Positions 37,801-52,480 are shown, counted from the stretch's first letter. The stretch is 64,000 bases of DNA from Calliopsis andreniformis (GCF_051401765.1 NW_027480598.1:62001-126000); one strand, 5' to 3'. Made by a program: numbers and translations. The notes: generated from the sequence alone by a model not told the origin.

Positions 37801-39604
37801 AGCCATAGCCATAGCAGCCATAGCCATAGCCATAGCACGCATAGCCATAGCCATAGCAGCCGTAGCCATAGCCATAGCAGCCATAGACATAGCAGCAATA
37901 GCCATAGGCATAGCAGCCATAGTCATAGCCATAGCAGCCATAGCAGCCATAGCCATAGCCATAGTAGCCACAGCTAAAGCTATAGCAGCGATATTCATAG
38001 CCATAGCAGCCATAGCAGACGTAGCCATAACCATGGCCATAGCAGCCATAGCCATAGCCATAGTCATAGCAGCCATAGCCATAGCCGTAGCAGCCATAAC
38101 CATAGCCATAGAAGCCATAGCCATAGCCATAGCCATCGCCTTAGCAGCAATAGCCATAGCCATAGCAGCCATAGCAGCCATAGCGATAGCCATAGCAGTC
38201 ATAACAATACCCATAGCGATAGCCATAGCAGTCATAGCAATACCCATAGCACGCATAGCGATAGACATAGCAGCCGTAGCCATAGCCATAGCAGCGATAG
38301 ACATAGCCATATCAGACATAGCCGTAGCCATAGCCGTAGCCATAGCATCCATAGCCATAACCACAGCAGCGGTAGCCATAGCCATAGTCTTAGCAGCCAT
38401 AGCCATAACCGTAGTAGCTATAGCAATAACCGTAGCAGGCATAGCCACAGCCGTAGCACGCATAGCGATAGCCATAGCAGCCATAACCATAGCCAGAGCA
38501 GCCATAGACATAGCAGCCATAGCCATAACCAGAGCAGACATAGCCATAGCCATAGCCATAGCCATAGCCGTAGCAAAAATAGCCGTAGCCATAGCAGCGA
38601 GAGCAGTCATAGCCATAGCCATAGCAGCCAGAGCCATAGCCATAGCAGACAGAGCCATAGCCATAGCAGCTATAGCCATACCCAAAGCAGCCTTAGCCAT
38701 AGGCATAGCGGCCATAGACGAGACCATAGCCATAGGCATAGCAGCAATAGCCATATTCATAGCAGCCATAGCCATAGCCATAGCAGCCATAGCCATAGCC
38801 GTAGCAGCCATAGCCATAGCAGCCATAGCCATAGCAGCCATAGCCATAGCCATAGCAGCCATAGCCATAGCCATAGCAGCCATAGCCATAGCCATAGCCA
38901 CAGCCATAGGCGTAGCAAAAATAGCCGTAGCCATAGCAGCGAGAGCAGTCATAGCGATAGCCATAGCAGCCATAGCCATAGCCATAGCAGCCAGAGCCAT
39001 AGCCATAGCAGCTATAGCCAGATCCAAAGCAGCCTTAGCCATAGCCATAGCGGCCATAGACATGACCGTAGCCATAGCCATAGCAGCAATAGCCATATTC
39101 ATAGCAGCCATAGCCATAGCCATAGCAGCTGTAGCCATAGCCATAGCAGCCATAGACATAGACATAGCAGCCATGGCCATAGCCATAGCCAGAGCAGCCA
39201 TAGCCATAGCCATAGGAGCCATAGCCATAGCCGTAGCCATAGCCATTGCCATAGCAGCAATAGCCATAACCACAGTAGCCATAGCCATAGCCATAGCCAT
39301 AGCCAGAGTAGCCACAGCCAAAGCTATTGCAGCCATAGCCATAACCATAGCAGCCATAGCCATAGCCATAACAGTCAGAGCGATAGCGATAGCAGCCGTA
39401 GCCATAGCCATAGCTGCTATAGCCATAACCATAGTAGCCAAAGCCATAGCCATAGCCATAGCAGACATAGCAGCCATAGCCATAGCCATAGCGGCCATAG
39501 ACATGACCATAGCCATAGCCATAGCAGCCATAGCCATAGCCATAGCCATAGCAGACATGGCCAAAGCAATAGCCATAGCAGCCATAGCCATAGCCATAGC
39601 AGCC
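34822..39604. repeat. Array of mixed segments opening the frame-continuous domain
   Basis: Hexamer array with no register break. Recognisable pieces are 36607-36957, matching 21596-21946 (spacing 15011) and the second 2440-bp copy; about 37.73-38.55 kb, a more diverged copy of 24.93-25.73 kb and 16.2-16.97 kb; and a short internal direct repeat at 37224 and 37506 (spacing 282). No gene supported, despite open frames. Confidence 0.75.
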
Positions 39605-41654
39605 AGAGCCATAGCCATAGCAGTTATAGCCATACCCACAGCAGCCTTAGCCATAGCCATAGCGGCCATAGACATGACCATAGCCATAGCCATAGCAGCC
39701 GTAGCCATAGCCATAGCAGCCAGAGCCATAGCCATAGCAGCTATACCCATACCCAAAGCAGCCATAGCCATAGCCATAGCAGCCATAGCCATAGCCATAG
39801 CAGCCATGGCCATAGCCATAGCCAGAGCAGCCATAGCCATAGCCATAGCAGCCATAGCCATAGCCATAGCACGCATAGCGATAGCCATAGCAGCCATAGC
39901 CATAGCCATAGCAGCCAAGGCCATAGCCATAGGCAGAGCAGCCATAGCCATAGCCATAGCAGCCATAGCAATAGCCGTAGCCATAGCCATAGCCATAGCA
40001 GCAATAGCAATAGCCATAGCAGACATAGCAGCCATAGCCATAGCCATAGCAGCCATAGTCATAGCCATAGCACGCATAGGTATACCAGCCATAGACGTAG
40101 CAGCCATAGCCGTAGGCATTGCAGCCATTGTCATAGCCATAGCCATAGCCACAGCAGCCAATGCCATAGCCTTAGCAGATATAGCCATAGCCGTAGCAGC
40201 CATAGCAGCCATAGCCAAAGCCATAGCAGCCATAGCCGTAGCCATAGCACGCATAGCGACAGCCATAGCCACCGTGGCCATAGCCATGTTAGCCATAGCC
40301 ATAGCCATAGCCTTAGCGTCCACAGTCATAGCCATAGCAGCCATAGCCATAGCCACAGCAGCCATAGTCGTAGCTATAGCAGCTGTAGCCATAGCTAACG
40401 CAGACATAGCCATAGCCATAGCAGCCATAGACATAACCATAGCAGCCATAGCTGTATCCATTGGAGCCATATCCGTAGCCATCGCAGGCATAGCCATAGC
40501 CATAGCCATCGCCATAGTAGCAATAGCAATAGCCATAGCAGCCATAGCAGCCATAGCCATAGCCATAGCAGCCATAGCCATAGCCATAGCACGCATAGCG
40601 ACAGCCATAGCCACCGTGGCCATAGCCATATTAGCCATAGCCATAGCCATAGCCTTAGCAGCCACAGTCATAGCCACAGCAGCCATAGCCATAGCCATAG
40701 CAGCCATAGCCATAGCCATTGCAGCCATAGCCATAGCCATAGCACGCATAGCGATAGCCATAGCAGCCGTAGCCATAGCCATAGCAGCGACAGACATAGC
40801 CATATCAGCCATAGCCGTATCCATAGCCGTAGCCATGGCATCCATAGCCATATCCACAGCAGCGGTAGCCATAGCCATAGTCTTAGCAGCCGTAGCCATA
40901 GCCGTAGTAGCTATAGCAATAACCATAGCAGAAATAGCCATAGCCGTAGCACGCATAGCTATAGCCATAGCAGCCACAACCATATCCAGAGCAGCCATAG
41001 CCATAGCCATAACAGCAATAGCCATATTCATAGCAGCCATACCCATAGCCATAGCAGACATAGCCATAGCCATAGCAGCCATAGTCATAGCCATAGTAGC
41101 CATTGCCATAGCCATAGCAGCCATAGCATTAGCCACAGCGGCCATAGCCATAGCCACAGCCATAGCAGCCATAGCCATAGCCATAGCAGCCATAGACATA
41201 GCAGACATAGCCATAGCCATAGCAGCCATTGTCATAGCCATAGCCATAGCCACAGCAGCCATAGCCATAGCCAGAGCAGACATAGCCATGGCCATAGCCA
41301 CAGCAGCCAATGCCATAGCCATAGCAGTTATAGCCATAGCCGTAGCCATAGCCATAGCCATAGCAGCCATAGCCATAGCAGCCATAGCCATAGCCATAGC
41401 AGCCATAGCCGTAGCCACCGCAGACATAGCCATAGCCATAGCCATAGCCATAGCCATAGCAGCAATAGCAGTAGCCATAGCAGCCATAGCAGCCATAGAT
41501 ATATCCATAGCAGCCATAGCCATAGACACAGCCATATCAGCCATAAACATAGCCATAGCCACAGTAGCCAATGCCATAGCCATAGCAGTTATAGCCATAG
41601 CCGTAGCAGCCATAGGCACAGCTATACCAGCCATAGACATAGCAGACATAGCCA
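39605..41654. repeat. Second copy of the 30.66-33.04 kb block
   Basis: 39605-40213 corresponds to 30661-30942, with about 315 extra bases. 40214-41837 corresponds to 30943-33037 without the 471-bp nested duplication. Roughly 39.6-40.6 kb recurs a third time at 55.53-56.55 kb (spacing 15943-15952). No gene. Confidence 0.8.
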
Positions 41655-44594
41655 TAGCCATAGCAGCCATTGCCATAGCCATAGTCATAGCAGTCATAGC
41701 CATAGCCATAGCAGGTATAGCCATAGCCATAGAAGCCATAGCCATAGCCATAGCCATAGCCTTAGCAGCAATAGCCATAGCGATAGCAGCCATAGCAGCC
41801 ATAGCCATAGCCATTGCAGCCATAGCCATAGCCATAGCACGCATAGCGATAGCCATAGCAGCCGTAGCCATAGCCATAGCAGCGACAGACATAGCCATAT
41901 CAGCCATAGCCGTATCCATAGCCGTAGCCATGGCATCCATAGCCATATCCACAGCAGCGGTAGCCATAGCCATAGTCTTAGCAGCCGTAGCCATAGCCGT
42001 AGTAGCTATAGCAATAACCATAGCAGACATAGCCATAGCCGTAGCACGCATAGCTATAGCCATAGCAGCCACAACCATATCCAGAGCAGTCATAGCCATA
42101 GCCATAGCAGCAATAGCCATATTCATAGCAGCCATACCCATAGCCATAGCAGACATAGCCATAGCCATAGCAGCCATAGTCATAGCCATAGTAGCCATAG
42201 CCATAGCCATAGCAGCCATAGCATTAGCCACAGCGGCCATAGCCATAGCCACAGCCATAGCAGCCATAGCCATAGCCATAGCAGCCATAGACATAGCAGA
42301 CATAGGCATAGCCATAGCAGCCATTGTCATAGCCATAGCCATAGCCACAGCAGCCATAGCCATAGCCAGAGCAGACATAGCCATGGCCATAGCCACAGCA
42401 GCCAATGCCATAGCCATAGCAGTTATAGCCATAGCCGTCGCCATAGCCATAGCCATAGCAGCCATAGCAATAGCAGCCATAGCCATAGCAGACATAGCCA
42501 TAGCCATAGCAGTCAGAGCCATAGCCATAGCAGCTATAGCCATACCCAAAGCAGCCATGGCCATAGCCGTAGGCATAGCCATTGCCATTGCAGCATTAGC
42601 GATAGCAATAGCAGGCATAGCCACAGCCATAGCCATAGCAGCTATAGCCATAGCCGTAGCAGCCATAGGCATAGCTGTACCAGCCATAGACACAGCAGCC
42701 ATAGCCATACCCATAGCAGCCATTGTCATTGCCATAGCAATAGCCTTAGCAGCCGCAGACATAGCCATAGCAGCGATAGACATAGCCATATCAGCCATAG
42801 CCGTAGCCACAGCCGTAGCCATAGGATTCATAGACATAGCCACAGCAGCGGTAGCCATAGCCATAGTCTTAGCAGCCATAGCCATAGCCGTAGTAGCTAT
42901 AGCAATAACCATAGCAGACATAGCCATAGCCGTAGCACGCATAGCGATAGCCATAGCAGCCACAACCATAGCCAGAGCAGCCATAGCCATAGCCATGGCA
43001 GCAATAGCCATATTCATAGCAGCCATACCCATAGCCATAGCAGACATAGCCATAGCCATAGCAGCCATAGTCATAGCCATACTAGCCATAGCCATAGCCA
43101 TAGCAGCCATAGCATTAGCCACAGCAGCCATAGCCATAGCCATAGCCATAGCAGCGATAGCCATAGCCATAGCAGCCATAGACATAGCTGCCATGGCCAT
43201 ATTCATAGCAGCCATAGTCATAGCCATAGCAGCCATAGCAGCCATAGCCATAGCCATAGCAGCCATGGCCATAGCCATAGCCGGAGCAGCCATAGCAATA
43301 GCCACAGCAGCCATAGTCATAGCCGTAGCCATAGCCATTGCCATTGCAGCACTAGCGATAGCAATAGCAGGCATAGCAGCCCTAGCCATAGCCATAGCCA
43401 TAGCAACTATAGCCATAGCCATAGTAGCCACAGCCAAAGCTATAGCAGCGATATTCAAAGCCATAGCAGCAATAGCAGACATAGCCATAGCCAAAGCCAT
43501 AGCAGCCATAGTCATAGCCATAGTCATAGCAGCCATAGCCATAGCCAAAGCAGCCGTAGCCATAGCCATAGAAGCCATAGCCATAGCCGTAGCCATAGCC
43601 ATAGCCTTAGCAGCAATAGCCATAGCCATAGCAGGCATAGCAGCCATAGCCATAGCCATAGCAGCCATAGCCATAGCCATAGCCGTAGCCATAGCCATAG
43701 CCATAGAAGGCATAGCCATAGCAGCCATAGCCACAGCCATAGCAGCCGTAGCCGTAGCGTTAGCAGCGATAGACATAGCCATATCAGCCATAGCCGTAGC
43801 CATAGCCGTAGCCATAGCCATAGCCATAGAAGGCATAGCCATAGCAGCCATAGCCATAGCCATAGCAGCCAGAGCCATAGCCATAGCAGCTATAGCCATA
43901 CCCGAAGCAGCCATAGCCATAGCCATAGCAGCCAGAGCCATAGACATAGCAGCCATAGACATAGACATAGCAGCCATGGCCATAGCCATAGCCAGAGCAG
44001 CCATAGCCATAGCCATAGCCGTAGCCATAGCCATTGCCATAGCAGCAATAGCCATAACCATAGTAGCCATAGCCATAGCCATAGCCATAGCCAGAGTAGC
44101 CACAGCCAAAGCTATTGCAGCCATAGCCATAACCATAGCAGCCATAGCCATAGCCATAACAGTCATAGCGATAGCCATAGCAGCCGTAGCCATAGCCATA
44201 GCAGCTATAGCCATAACCATAGTAGCCAAAGCCATAGCCATAGCCATAGCAGACATAGCAGCCATAGCCACAGCCATAGCAGCCATAGCCATAACCATAG
44301 CACGCATAGCGACAGCCATAGCAGCCATAGCCATAGCCATAGCAGCCATGGCCATAGCCATAGCCAGAGCAGCCATAGCCATAGCCATAGCAGCCAGAGC
44401 CATAGCCATAGCAGCTATAGCCATACCCAAAGCAGCCTTAGCCATAGCCATAGCGGCCATAGACATGACCATAGCCATAGCCATAGCAGCCATAGCCATA
44501 GCCATAGCAGCCAGAGTCATAGCCATAGCAGCTATAGCCATACCCAAAGCAGCCTTAGCCATAGCCATAGCGGCCATAGACATGACCATAGCCA
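41655..44594. repeat. 2940-bp higher-order unit, copy 1
   Basis: First copy of a direct tandem duplication. Spacing to copy 2 is 2940, becoming 2955 after a 15-base step (an extra ATAGGAGCC unit and ATAGCC) at about 46955. Few substitutions are visible, for example GCAGGTATAG against GCAGATATAG near 41713/44653. It contains the 1-kb block with GCCGGAGCAGCC and ATAGAAGGC. No register break. No gene. Confidence 0.87.
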
Positions 44595-47549
44595 TAGCCA
44601 TAGCAGCCATTGCCATAGCCATAGTCATAGCAGTCATAGCCATAGCCATAGCAGATATAGCCATAGCCATAGAAGCCATAGCCATAGCCATAGCCATAGC
44701 CTTAGCAGCAATAGCCATAGCGATAGCAGCCATAGCAGCCATAGCCATAGCCATTGCAGCCATAGCCATAGCCATAGCACGCATAGCGATAGCCATAGCA
44801 GCCGCAGCCATAGCCATAGCAGCGACAGACATAGCCATATCAGCCATAGCCGTATCCATAGCCGTAGCCATGGCATCCATAGCCATATCCACAGCAGCGG
44901 TAGCCATAGCCATAGTCTTAGCAGCCGTAGCCATAGCCGTAGTAGCTATAGCAATAACCATAGCAGACATAGCCATAGCCGTAGCACGCATAGCTATAGC
45001 CATAGCAGCCACAACCATATCCAGAGCAGTCATAGCCATAGCCATAGCAGCAATAGCCATATTCATAGCAGCCATACCCATAGCCATAGCAGACATAGCC
45101 ATAGCCATAGCAGCCATAGTCATAGCCATAGTAGCCATAGCCATAGCCATAGCAGCCATAGCATTAGCCACAGCGGCCATAGCCATAGCCACAGCCATAG
45201 CAGCCATAGCCATAGCCATAGCAGCCATAGACATAGCAGACATAGCCATAGCCATAGCAGCCATTGTCATAGCCATAGCCATAGCCACAGCAGCCATAGC
45301 CATAGCCAGAGCAGACATAGCCATGGCCATAGCCACAGCAGCCAATGCCATAGCCATAGCAGTTATAGCCATAGCCGTCGCCATAGCCATAGCCATAGCA
45401 GCCATAGCAATAGCAGCCATAGCCATAGCAGACATAGCCATAGCCATAGCAGTCAGAGCCATAGCCATAGCAGCTATAGCCATACCCAAAGCAGCCATGG
45501 CCATAGCCGTAGGCATAGCCATTGCCATTGCAGCATTAGCGATAGCAATAGCAGGCATAGCCACAGCCATAGCCATAGCAGCTATAGCCATAGCCGTAGC
45601 AGCCATAGGCATAGCTGTACCAGCCATAGACACAGCAGCCATAGCCATACCCATAGCAGCCATTGTCATTGCCATAGCAATAGCCTTAGCAGCCGCAGAC
45701 ATAGCCATAGCAGCGATAGACATAGCCATATCAGCCATAGCCGTAGCCACAGCCGTAGCCATAGGATCCATAGACATAGCCACAGCAGCGGTAGCCATAG
45801 CCATAGTCTTAGCAGCCATAGCCATAGCCGTAGTAGCTATAGCAATAACCATAGCAGACATAGCCATAGCCGTAGCACGCATAGCGATAGCCATAGCAGC
45901 CACAACCATAGCCAGAGCAGCCATAGCCATAGCCATGGCAGCAATAGCCATATTCATAACAGCCATACCCATAGCCATAGCAGACATAGCCATAGCCATA
46001 GCAGCCATAGTCATAGCCATAGTTGCCATAGCCATAGCCATAGCAGCCATAGCATTAGCCACAGCAGCCATAGCCATAGCCATAGCCATAGCAGCGATAG
46101 CCATAGCCATAGCAGCCATAGACATAGCTGCCATGGCCATATTCATAGCAGCCATAGTCATAGCCATAGCAGCCATAGCAGCCATAGCCATAGCCATAGC
46201 AGCCATGGCCATAGCCATAGCCGGAGCAGCCATAGCAATAGCCACAGCAGCCATAGCCATAGCCGTAGCCATAGCCATTGCCATTGCAGCACTAGCGATA
46301 GCAATAGCAGGCATAGCAGCCCTAGCCATAGCCATAGCTATAGCAACTATAGCCATAGCCATAGTAGCCACAGCCAAAGCTATAGCAGCGATATTCAAAG
46401 CCATAGCAGCAATAGCAGACATAGCCATAGCCAAAGCCATAGCAGCCATAGTCATAGCCATAGTCAGAGCAGCCATAGCCATAGCCAAAGCAGCCGTAGC
46501 CATAGCCATAGAAGCCATAGCCATAGCCATAGCCATAGCCATAGCCTTAGCAGCAATAGCCATAGCCATAGCAGGCATAGCAGCCATAGCCATAGCCATA
46601 GCAGCCATAGCCATAGCCATAGCCGTAGCCATAGCCATAGCCATAGAAGGCATAGCCATAGCAGCCATAGCCACAGCCATAGCAGCCGTAGCCGTAGCGT
46701 TAGCAGCGATAGACATAGCCATATCAGCCATAGCCGTAGCCATAGCCGTAGCCATAGCCATAGCCATAGAAGGCATAGCCATAGCAGCCATAGCCATAGC
46801 CATAGCAGCCAGAGCCATAGCCATAGCAGCTATAGCCATACCCGAATCAGCCATAGCCATAGCCATAGCAGCCAGAGCCATAGACATAGCAGCCATAGAC
46901 ATAGACATAGCAGCCATGGCCATAGCCATAGCCAGAGCAGCCATAGCCATAGCCATAGGAGCCATAGCCATAGCCGTAGCCATAGCCATTGCCATAGCAG
47001 CGATAGCCATAACCATAGTAGCCATAGCCATAGCCATAGCCATAGCCAGAGTAGCCACAGCCAAAGCTATTGCAGCCATAGCCATAACCATAGCAGCCAT
47101 AGCCATAGCCACAACAGTCATAGCGATAGCCATAGCAGCCGTAGCCATAGCCATAGCAGCTATAGCCATAACCATAGTAGCCAAAGCCATAGCCATAGCC
47201 ATAGCAGACATAGCAGCCATAGCCACAGCCATAGCAGCCATAGCCATAACCATAGCACGCATAGCGACAGCCATAGCAGCCATAGCCATAGCCATAGCAG
47301 CCATGGCCATAGCCATAGCCAGAGCAGCCATAGCCATAGCCATAGCAGCCAGAGCCATAGCCATAGCAGCTATAGCCATACCCAAAGCAGCCTTAGCCAT
47401 AGCCATAGCGGCCATAGACATGACCATAGCCATAGCCATAGCAGCCATAGCCATAGCCATAGCAGCCAGAGTCATAGCCATAGCAGCTATAGCCATACCC
47501 AAAGCAGCCTTAGCCATAGCCATAGCGGCCATAGACATGACCATAGCCA
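44595..47549. repeat. 2955-bp higher-order unit, copy 2
   Basis: Second copy, with one extra 15-base (6+9) step. Single-base differences from copy 1 include CATAACAG against CATAGCAG near 45957. Its tail, 46958-48290, is repeated again at 51164-52480 (spacing about 4206). No gene. Confidence 0.87.
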
Positions 47550-48699
47550 TAGCCATAGCAGCCATAGCCATAGCCATAGCCATAGCCATAGCCGTAGCAA
47601 AAATAGCCGTAGCCATAGCAGCGAGAGCAGTCATAGCCATAGCCATAGCAGCCGTAGCCATAGCCATAGCAGCCAGAGCCATAGCCATAGCAGCTATAGC
47701 CAGACCCAAAGCAGCCTTAGCCATAGCCATAGCGGCCATAGACATGACCATAGCCATAGCCATAGCAGCAATAGCCATATTCATAGCAGCCATAGCCATA
47801 GCCATAGCAGCTATAGCCATAGCCATAGCAGCCATAGACATAGCAGCCATAGCCATAGTCATAGATGTCATAGTCATAGCCATAGCAGCCATAGCAGCCA
47901 TAGCCATAGCCACAGCAGCCATGGCCATAGCCATAGCCGGAGCAGCCATAGCCATAGCCAAAGCAGCCATAGCCATAGCCGTAGCCATAGCCATTGCCAT
48001 TGCAGCACTAGCGATAGCAAAAGCAGGCATAGCCATACCCATAGCGGCCATAGCAGCCATAGCCGTAGCCATGGCCATAGCCATACAAGCCATGGCCATA
48101 GCCATAGCAGCCATAGCCATACACATAGCAGCCGCAGCCAAAGCTATAGCAGCCATAGCCACAGCCATAGCAGCCATAGCCATAGCCATAGCCATAGCCG
48201 TAGCAAAAATAGCCGTAGCCATAGCAGCGAGAGCAGTCATAGCCATAGCCATAGCAGCCATAACCATAGCCATAGCAGCCGTAGCCATAGCCATAGCAGC
48301 CATTGCCATAGCCATAGCCAGAGCAGCCATAGCCATAGCCTTAGCAGCCAGAGCCATAACCATAGCAGCTATAGCCATAACCATAGCAGCCATGGCCATA
48401 GCCATAGCAGTCATAGCGAAAGCCATAGCAGCCGTAGCCATAGCCATAGCAGCCATAGCCATAGCCCTATCAGCCATGACCATAGCCATAGCCAGAGCAG
48501 CCATAGCCATAGCCATAGCAGCCATAGCCATAGCCATAGCAGCTATAGCCATACCCAAGGTAGCCGTAGCCATTGCCAAAGCAGCCAGAGCCATAGCCAT
48601 AGCAGCTATAGCCATAACCATAGTAGCCGTAGCCATAGCGGTAGCACGCATAGCGATAGCCATAGCAGCCACAACCATAGCCAGAGCAGCCATAGCCAT
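47550..48699. repeat. Array segment repeated at 51.76-52.5 and 54.1-54.7 kb
   Basis: Contains a GTAGCAAAAATAGCC variant (about 47594 and 48199), CATACAAGCCATGG (about 48083) and CCATAGTCATAGATGTCATAG (about 47853). The same order returns near 52.0-52.5 kb and again near 54.16-54.68 kb. No gene. Confidence 0.78.
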
Positions 48700-49727
48700 A
48701 GCCATGGCAGCAATAGCCATATTCATAGCAGCCATACCCATAGCCATAGCAGACATAGCCATAGCCATAGCAGCCATAGTCATAGCCATAGTAGCCATAG
48801 CCATAGCCATAGCAGCCATAGCATTAGCCACAGCAGCCATAGCCATAGCCATAGCCATAGCAGCGATAGCCATAGCCATAGCAGCCATAGACATAGCTGC
48901 CATGGCCATATTCATAGCAGCCATAGTCATAGCCATAGCAGCCATAGCAGCCATAGCCATAGCCATAGCAGCCATGGCCATAGCCATAGCCGGAGCAGCC
49001 ATAGCAATAGCCACAGCAGCCATAGCCATAGCCGTAGCAATAGCCATTGCCATTGCAGCACTAGCGATAGCAATAGCAGGCATAGCAGCCCTAGCCATAG
49101 CCATAGCCATAGCAACTATAGCCATAGCCATAGTAGCCACAGCCAAAGCTATAGCAGCGATATTCAAAGCCATAGCAGCAATAGCAGACATAGCCATAGC
49201 CAAAGCCATAGCAGCCATAGTCATAGCCATAGTCATAGCAGCCATAGCCATAGCCAAAGCAGCCGTAGCCATAGCCATAGAAGCCATAGCCATAGCCATA
49301 GCCATAGCCATAGCCTTAGCAGCAATAGCCATAGCCATAGCAGGCATAGCAGCCATAGCCATAGCCATAGCAGCCATAGCCATAGCCATAGCCGTAGCCA
49401 TAACCATAGCCATAGAAGGCATAGCCATAGCAGCCATAGCCATAGCCATAGCAGCCGTAGCCGTAGCGTTAGCAGCGATAGACATAGCCATATCAGCCAT
49501 AGCCGTAGCCATAGCCGTAGCCATAACCATAGCCATAGAAGGCATAGCCATAGCAGCCATAGCCATAGCCATAGCAGCCAGAGCCATAGCCATAGCAGCT
49601 ATAGCCATACCCGAAGCAGCCATAGCCATAGCCATAGCAGCCAGAGCCATAGACATAGCAGCCATAGACATAGACATAGCAGCCATGGCCATAGCCATAG
49701 CCAGAGCAGCCATAGCCATAGCCATAG
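48700..49727. repeat. 1-kb block, copy at 48.7 kb (1437-bp repeat, copy 1)
   Basis: Matches 50137-51164 at spacing 1437. Also related to 42.98-44.0 and 45.92-46.95 kb. Markers in order are GCCATGGCAGCAATAGCC, CTGCCATGGCCATATTC, GCCGGAGCAGCC, AGCAGCCCTAGCC and two ATAGAAGGCATAG sites. The following 49728-50136 is plain array with GACATGACC and CCTATCAGCCATGACC. No gene. Confidence 0.85.
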
Positions 49728-50136
49728 CGGCCATAGACATGACCATAGCCATAGCCATAGCAGCAATAGCCATATTCATAGCAGCCATAGCCATAGCCAT
49801 AGCAGCCATAGCCATAGCCATAGCAGCCATAGCCATAGCAGCCATTGCCATAGCCATAGCAGCCATAGCCATAGCCATAGCAGCCATAGCCATAGCCATA
49901 GCAGTCATAGCGATAGCCATAGCAGCCGTAGCCATAGCGATAGCAGCCATTGCCATAGCCATAGCCAGAGCAGCCATAGCCATAGCCTTAGCAGCCAGAG
50001 CCATAACCATAGCAGCTATAGCCATAACCATAGCAGCCATGGCCATAGCCATAGCAGTCATAGCGATAGCCATAGCAGCCGTCGCCATAGCCATAGCAGC
50101 CATAGCCATAGCCCTATCAGCCATGACCATAGCCAT

Positions 50137-51163
50137 AGCCATGGCAGCAATAGCCATATTCATAGCAGCCATACCCATAGCCATAGCAGACATAGCCATA
50201 GCCATAGCAGCCATAGTCATAGCCATAGTAGCCATAGCCATAGCCATAGCAGCCATAGCATTAGCCACAGCAGCCATAGCCATAGCCATAGCCATAGCAG
50301 CGATAGCCATAGCCATAGCAGCCATAGACATAGCTGCCATGGCCATATTCATAGCAGCCATAGTCATAGCCATAGCAGCCATAGCAGCCATAGCCATAGC
50401 CATAGCAGCCATGGCCATAGCCATAGCCGGAGCAGCCATAGCAATAGCCACAGCAGCCATAGCCATAGCCGTAGCAATAGCCATTGCCATTGCAGCACTA
50501 GCGATAGCAATAGCAGGCATAGCAGCCCTAGCCATAGCCATAGCCATAGCAACTATAGCCATAGCCATAGTAGCCACAGCCAAAGCTATAGCAGCGATAT
50601 TCAAAGCCATAGCAGCAATTACAGACATAGCCATAGCCAAAGCCATAGCAGCCATAGTCATAGCCATAGTCATAGCAGCCATAGCCATAGCCAAAGCAGC
50701 CGTAGCCATAGCCATAGAAGCCATAGCCATAGCCATAGCCATAGCCATAGCCTTAGCAGCAATAGCCATAGCCATAGCAGGCATAGCAGCCATAGCCATA
50801 GCCATAGCAGCCATAGCCATAGCCATAGCCGTAGCCATAACCATAGCCATAGAAGGCATAGCCATAGCAGCCATAGCCATAGCCATAGCAGCCGTAGCCG
50901 TAGCGTTAGCAGCGATAGACATAGCCATATCAGCCATAGCCGTAGCCATAGCCGTAGCCATAACCATAGCCATAGAAGGCATAGCCATAGCAGCCATAGC
51001 CATAGCCATAGCAGCCAGAGCCATAGCCATAGCAGCTATAGCCATACCCGAAGCAGCCATAGCCATAGCCATAGCAGCCAGAGCCATAGACATAGCAGCC
51101 ATAGACATAGACATAGCAGCCATGGCCATAGCCATAGCCAGAGCAGCCATAGCCATAGCCATA
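50137..51163. repeat. 1-kb block, copy at 50.1 kb (1437-bp repeat, copy 2)
   Basis: Second copy of 48700-49727, with small differences such as GCAATTACAGACATAG (about 50614) for GCAATAGCAGACATAG. It joins directly to a copy of 46958 onward, so the boundary is a mosaic join. No gene. Confidence 0.85.
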
Positions 51164-52480
51164 GGAGCCATAGCCATAGCCGTAGCCATAGCCATTGCCA
51201 TAGCAGCAATAGCCATAACCATAGTAGCCATAGCCATAGCCATAGCCATAGCCAGAGTAGCCACAGCCAAAGCTATTGCAGCCATAGCCATAACCATAGC
51301 AGCCATAGCCATAGCCATAACAGTCATAGCGATAGCCATAGCAGCCGTAGCCATAGCCATAGCAGCTATAGCCATAACCATAGTAGCCAAAGCCATAGCC
51401 ATAGCCATAGCAGACATAGCAGCCATAGCCACAGCCATAGCAGCCATAGCCATAACCATAGCACGCATAGCGACAGCCATAGCAGCCATAGCCATAGCCA
51501 TAGCAGCCATGGCCATAGCCATAGCCAGAGCAGCCATAGCCATAGCCATAGCAGCCAGAGCCATAGCCATAGCAGCTATAGCCATACCCAAAGCAGCCTT
51601 AGCCATAGCCATAGCGGCCATAGACATGACCATGGCCATAGCCATAGCAGCCATAGCCATAGCCATAGCAGCCAGAGTCATAGCCATAGCAGCTATAGCC
51701 ATACCCAAAGCAGCCTTAGCCATAGCCATAGCGGCCATAGACATGACCATAGCCATAGCCATAGCCATAGCCATAGCCGTAGCAAAAATAGCCGTAGCCA
51801 TAGCAGCGAGAGCAGTCATAGCCATAGCCATAGCAGCCGTAGCCATAGCCATAGCAGCCAGAGCCATAGCCATAGCAGCTATAGCCAGACCCAAAGCAGC
51901 CTTAGCCATAGCCATAGCGACCATAGACATGACCATAGCCATAGCCATAGCAGCAATAGCCATATTCATAGCAGCCATAGCCATAGCCATAGCAGCTATA
52001 GCCATAGCCATAGCAGCCATAGACATAGCAGCCATAGCCATAGTCATAGCCGTCATAGTCATAGCCATAGCAGCAATAGCAGCCATAGCCATAGCCACAG
52101 CAGCCATGGCCATAGCCATAGCCGGAGCAGCCATAGCCATAGCCAAAGCAGCCATAGCCATAACCGTAGCCATAGCCATTGCCATTGCAGCACTAGCGAT
52201 AGCAAAAGCAGGCATAGCCATACCCATAGCGGCCATAGCAGCCATAGCCGTAGCCATGGCCATAGCCATACAAGCCATGGCCATAGCCATAGCAGCCATA
52301 GCCATAGACATAGCAGCCGCAGCCAAAGCTATAGCAGCCATAGCCACAGCCATAGCAGCCATAGCCATAGCCATAGCCATAGCCGTAGCAAAAATAGCCG
52401 TAGCCATAGCAGCGAGAGCAGTCATAGCCATAGCCATAGCAGCCATAACCATAGCCATAGCAGCCAGAGCCATAGCCATA
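51164..52480. repeat. Copy of 46958-48290
   Basis: Matches 46958-48290 at spacing about 4206, decreasing through small multiple-of-3 steps. Its final part, 52021-52500, matches 54160-54639 at spacing 2139. No gene. Confidence 0.8.

Noticed and set aside
34804..52479. A 5891-codon - strand open frame of Met-Ala repeats as a gene
   Set aside because: Same stop-proof codon argument (ATG, GCT). The many internal ATG codons are part of the repeat, so a start codon carries no information.
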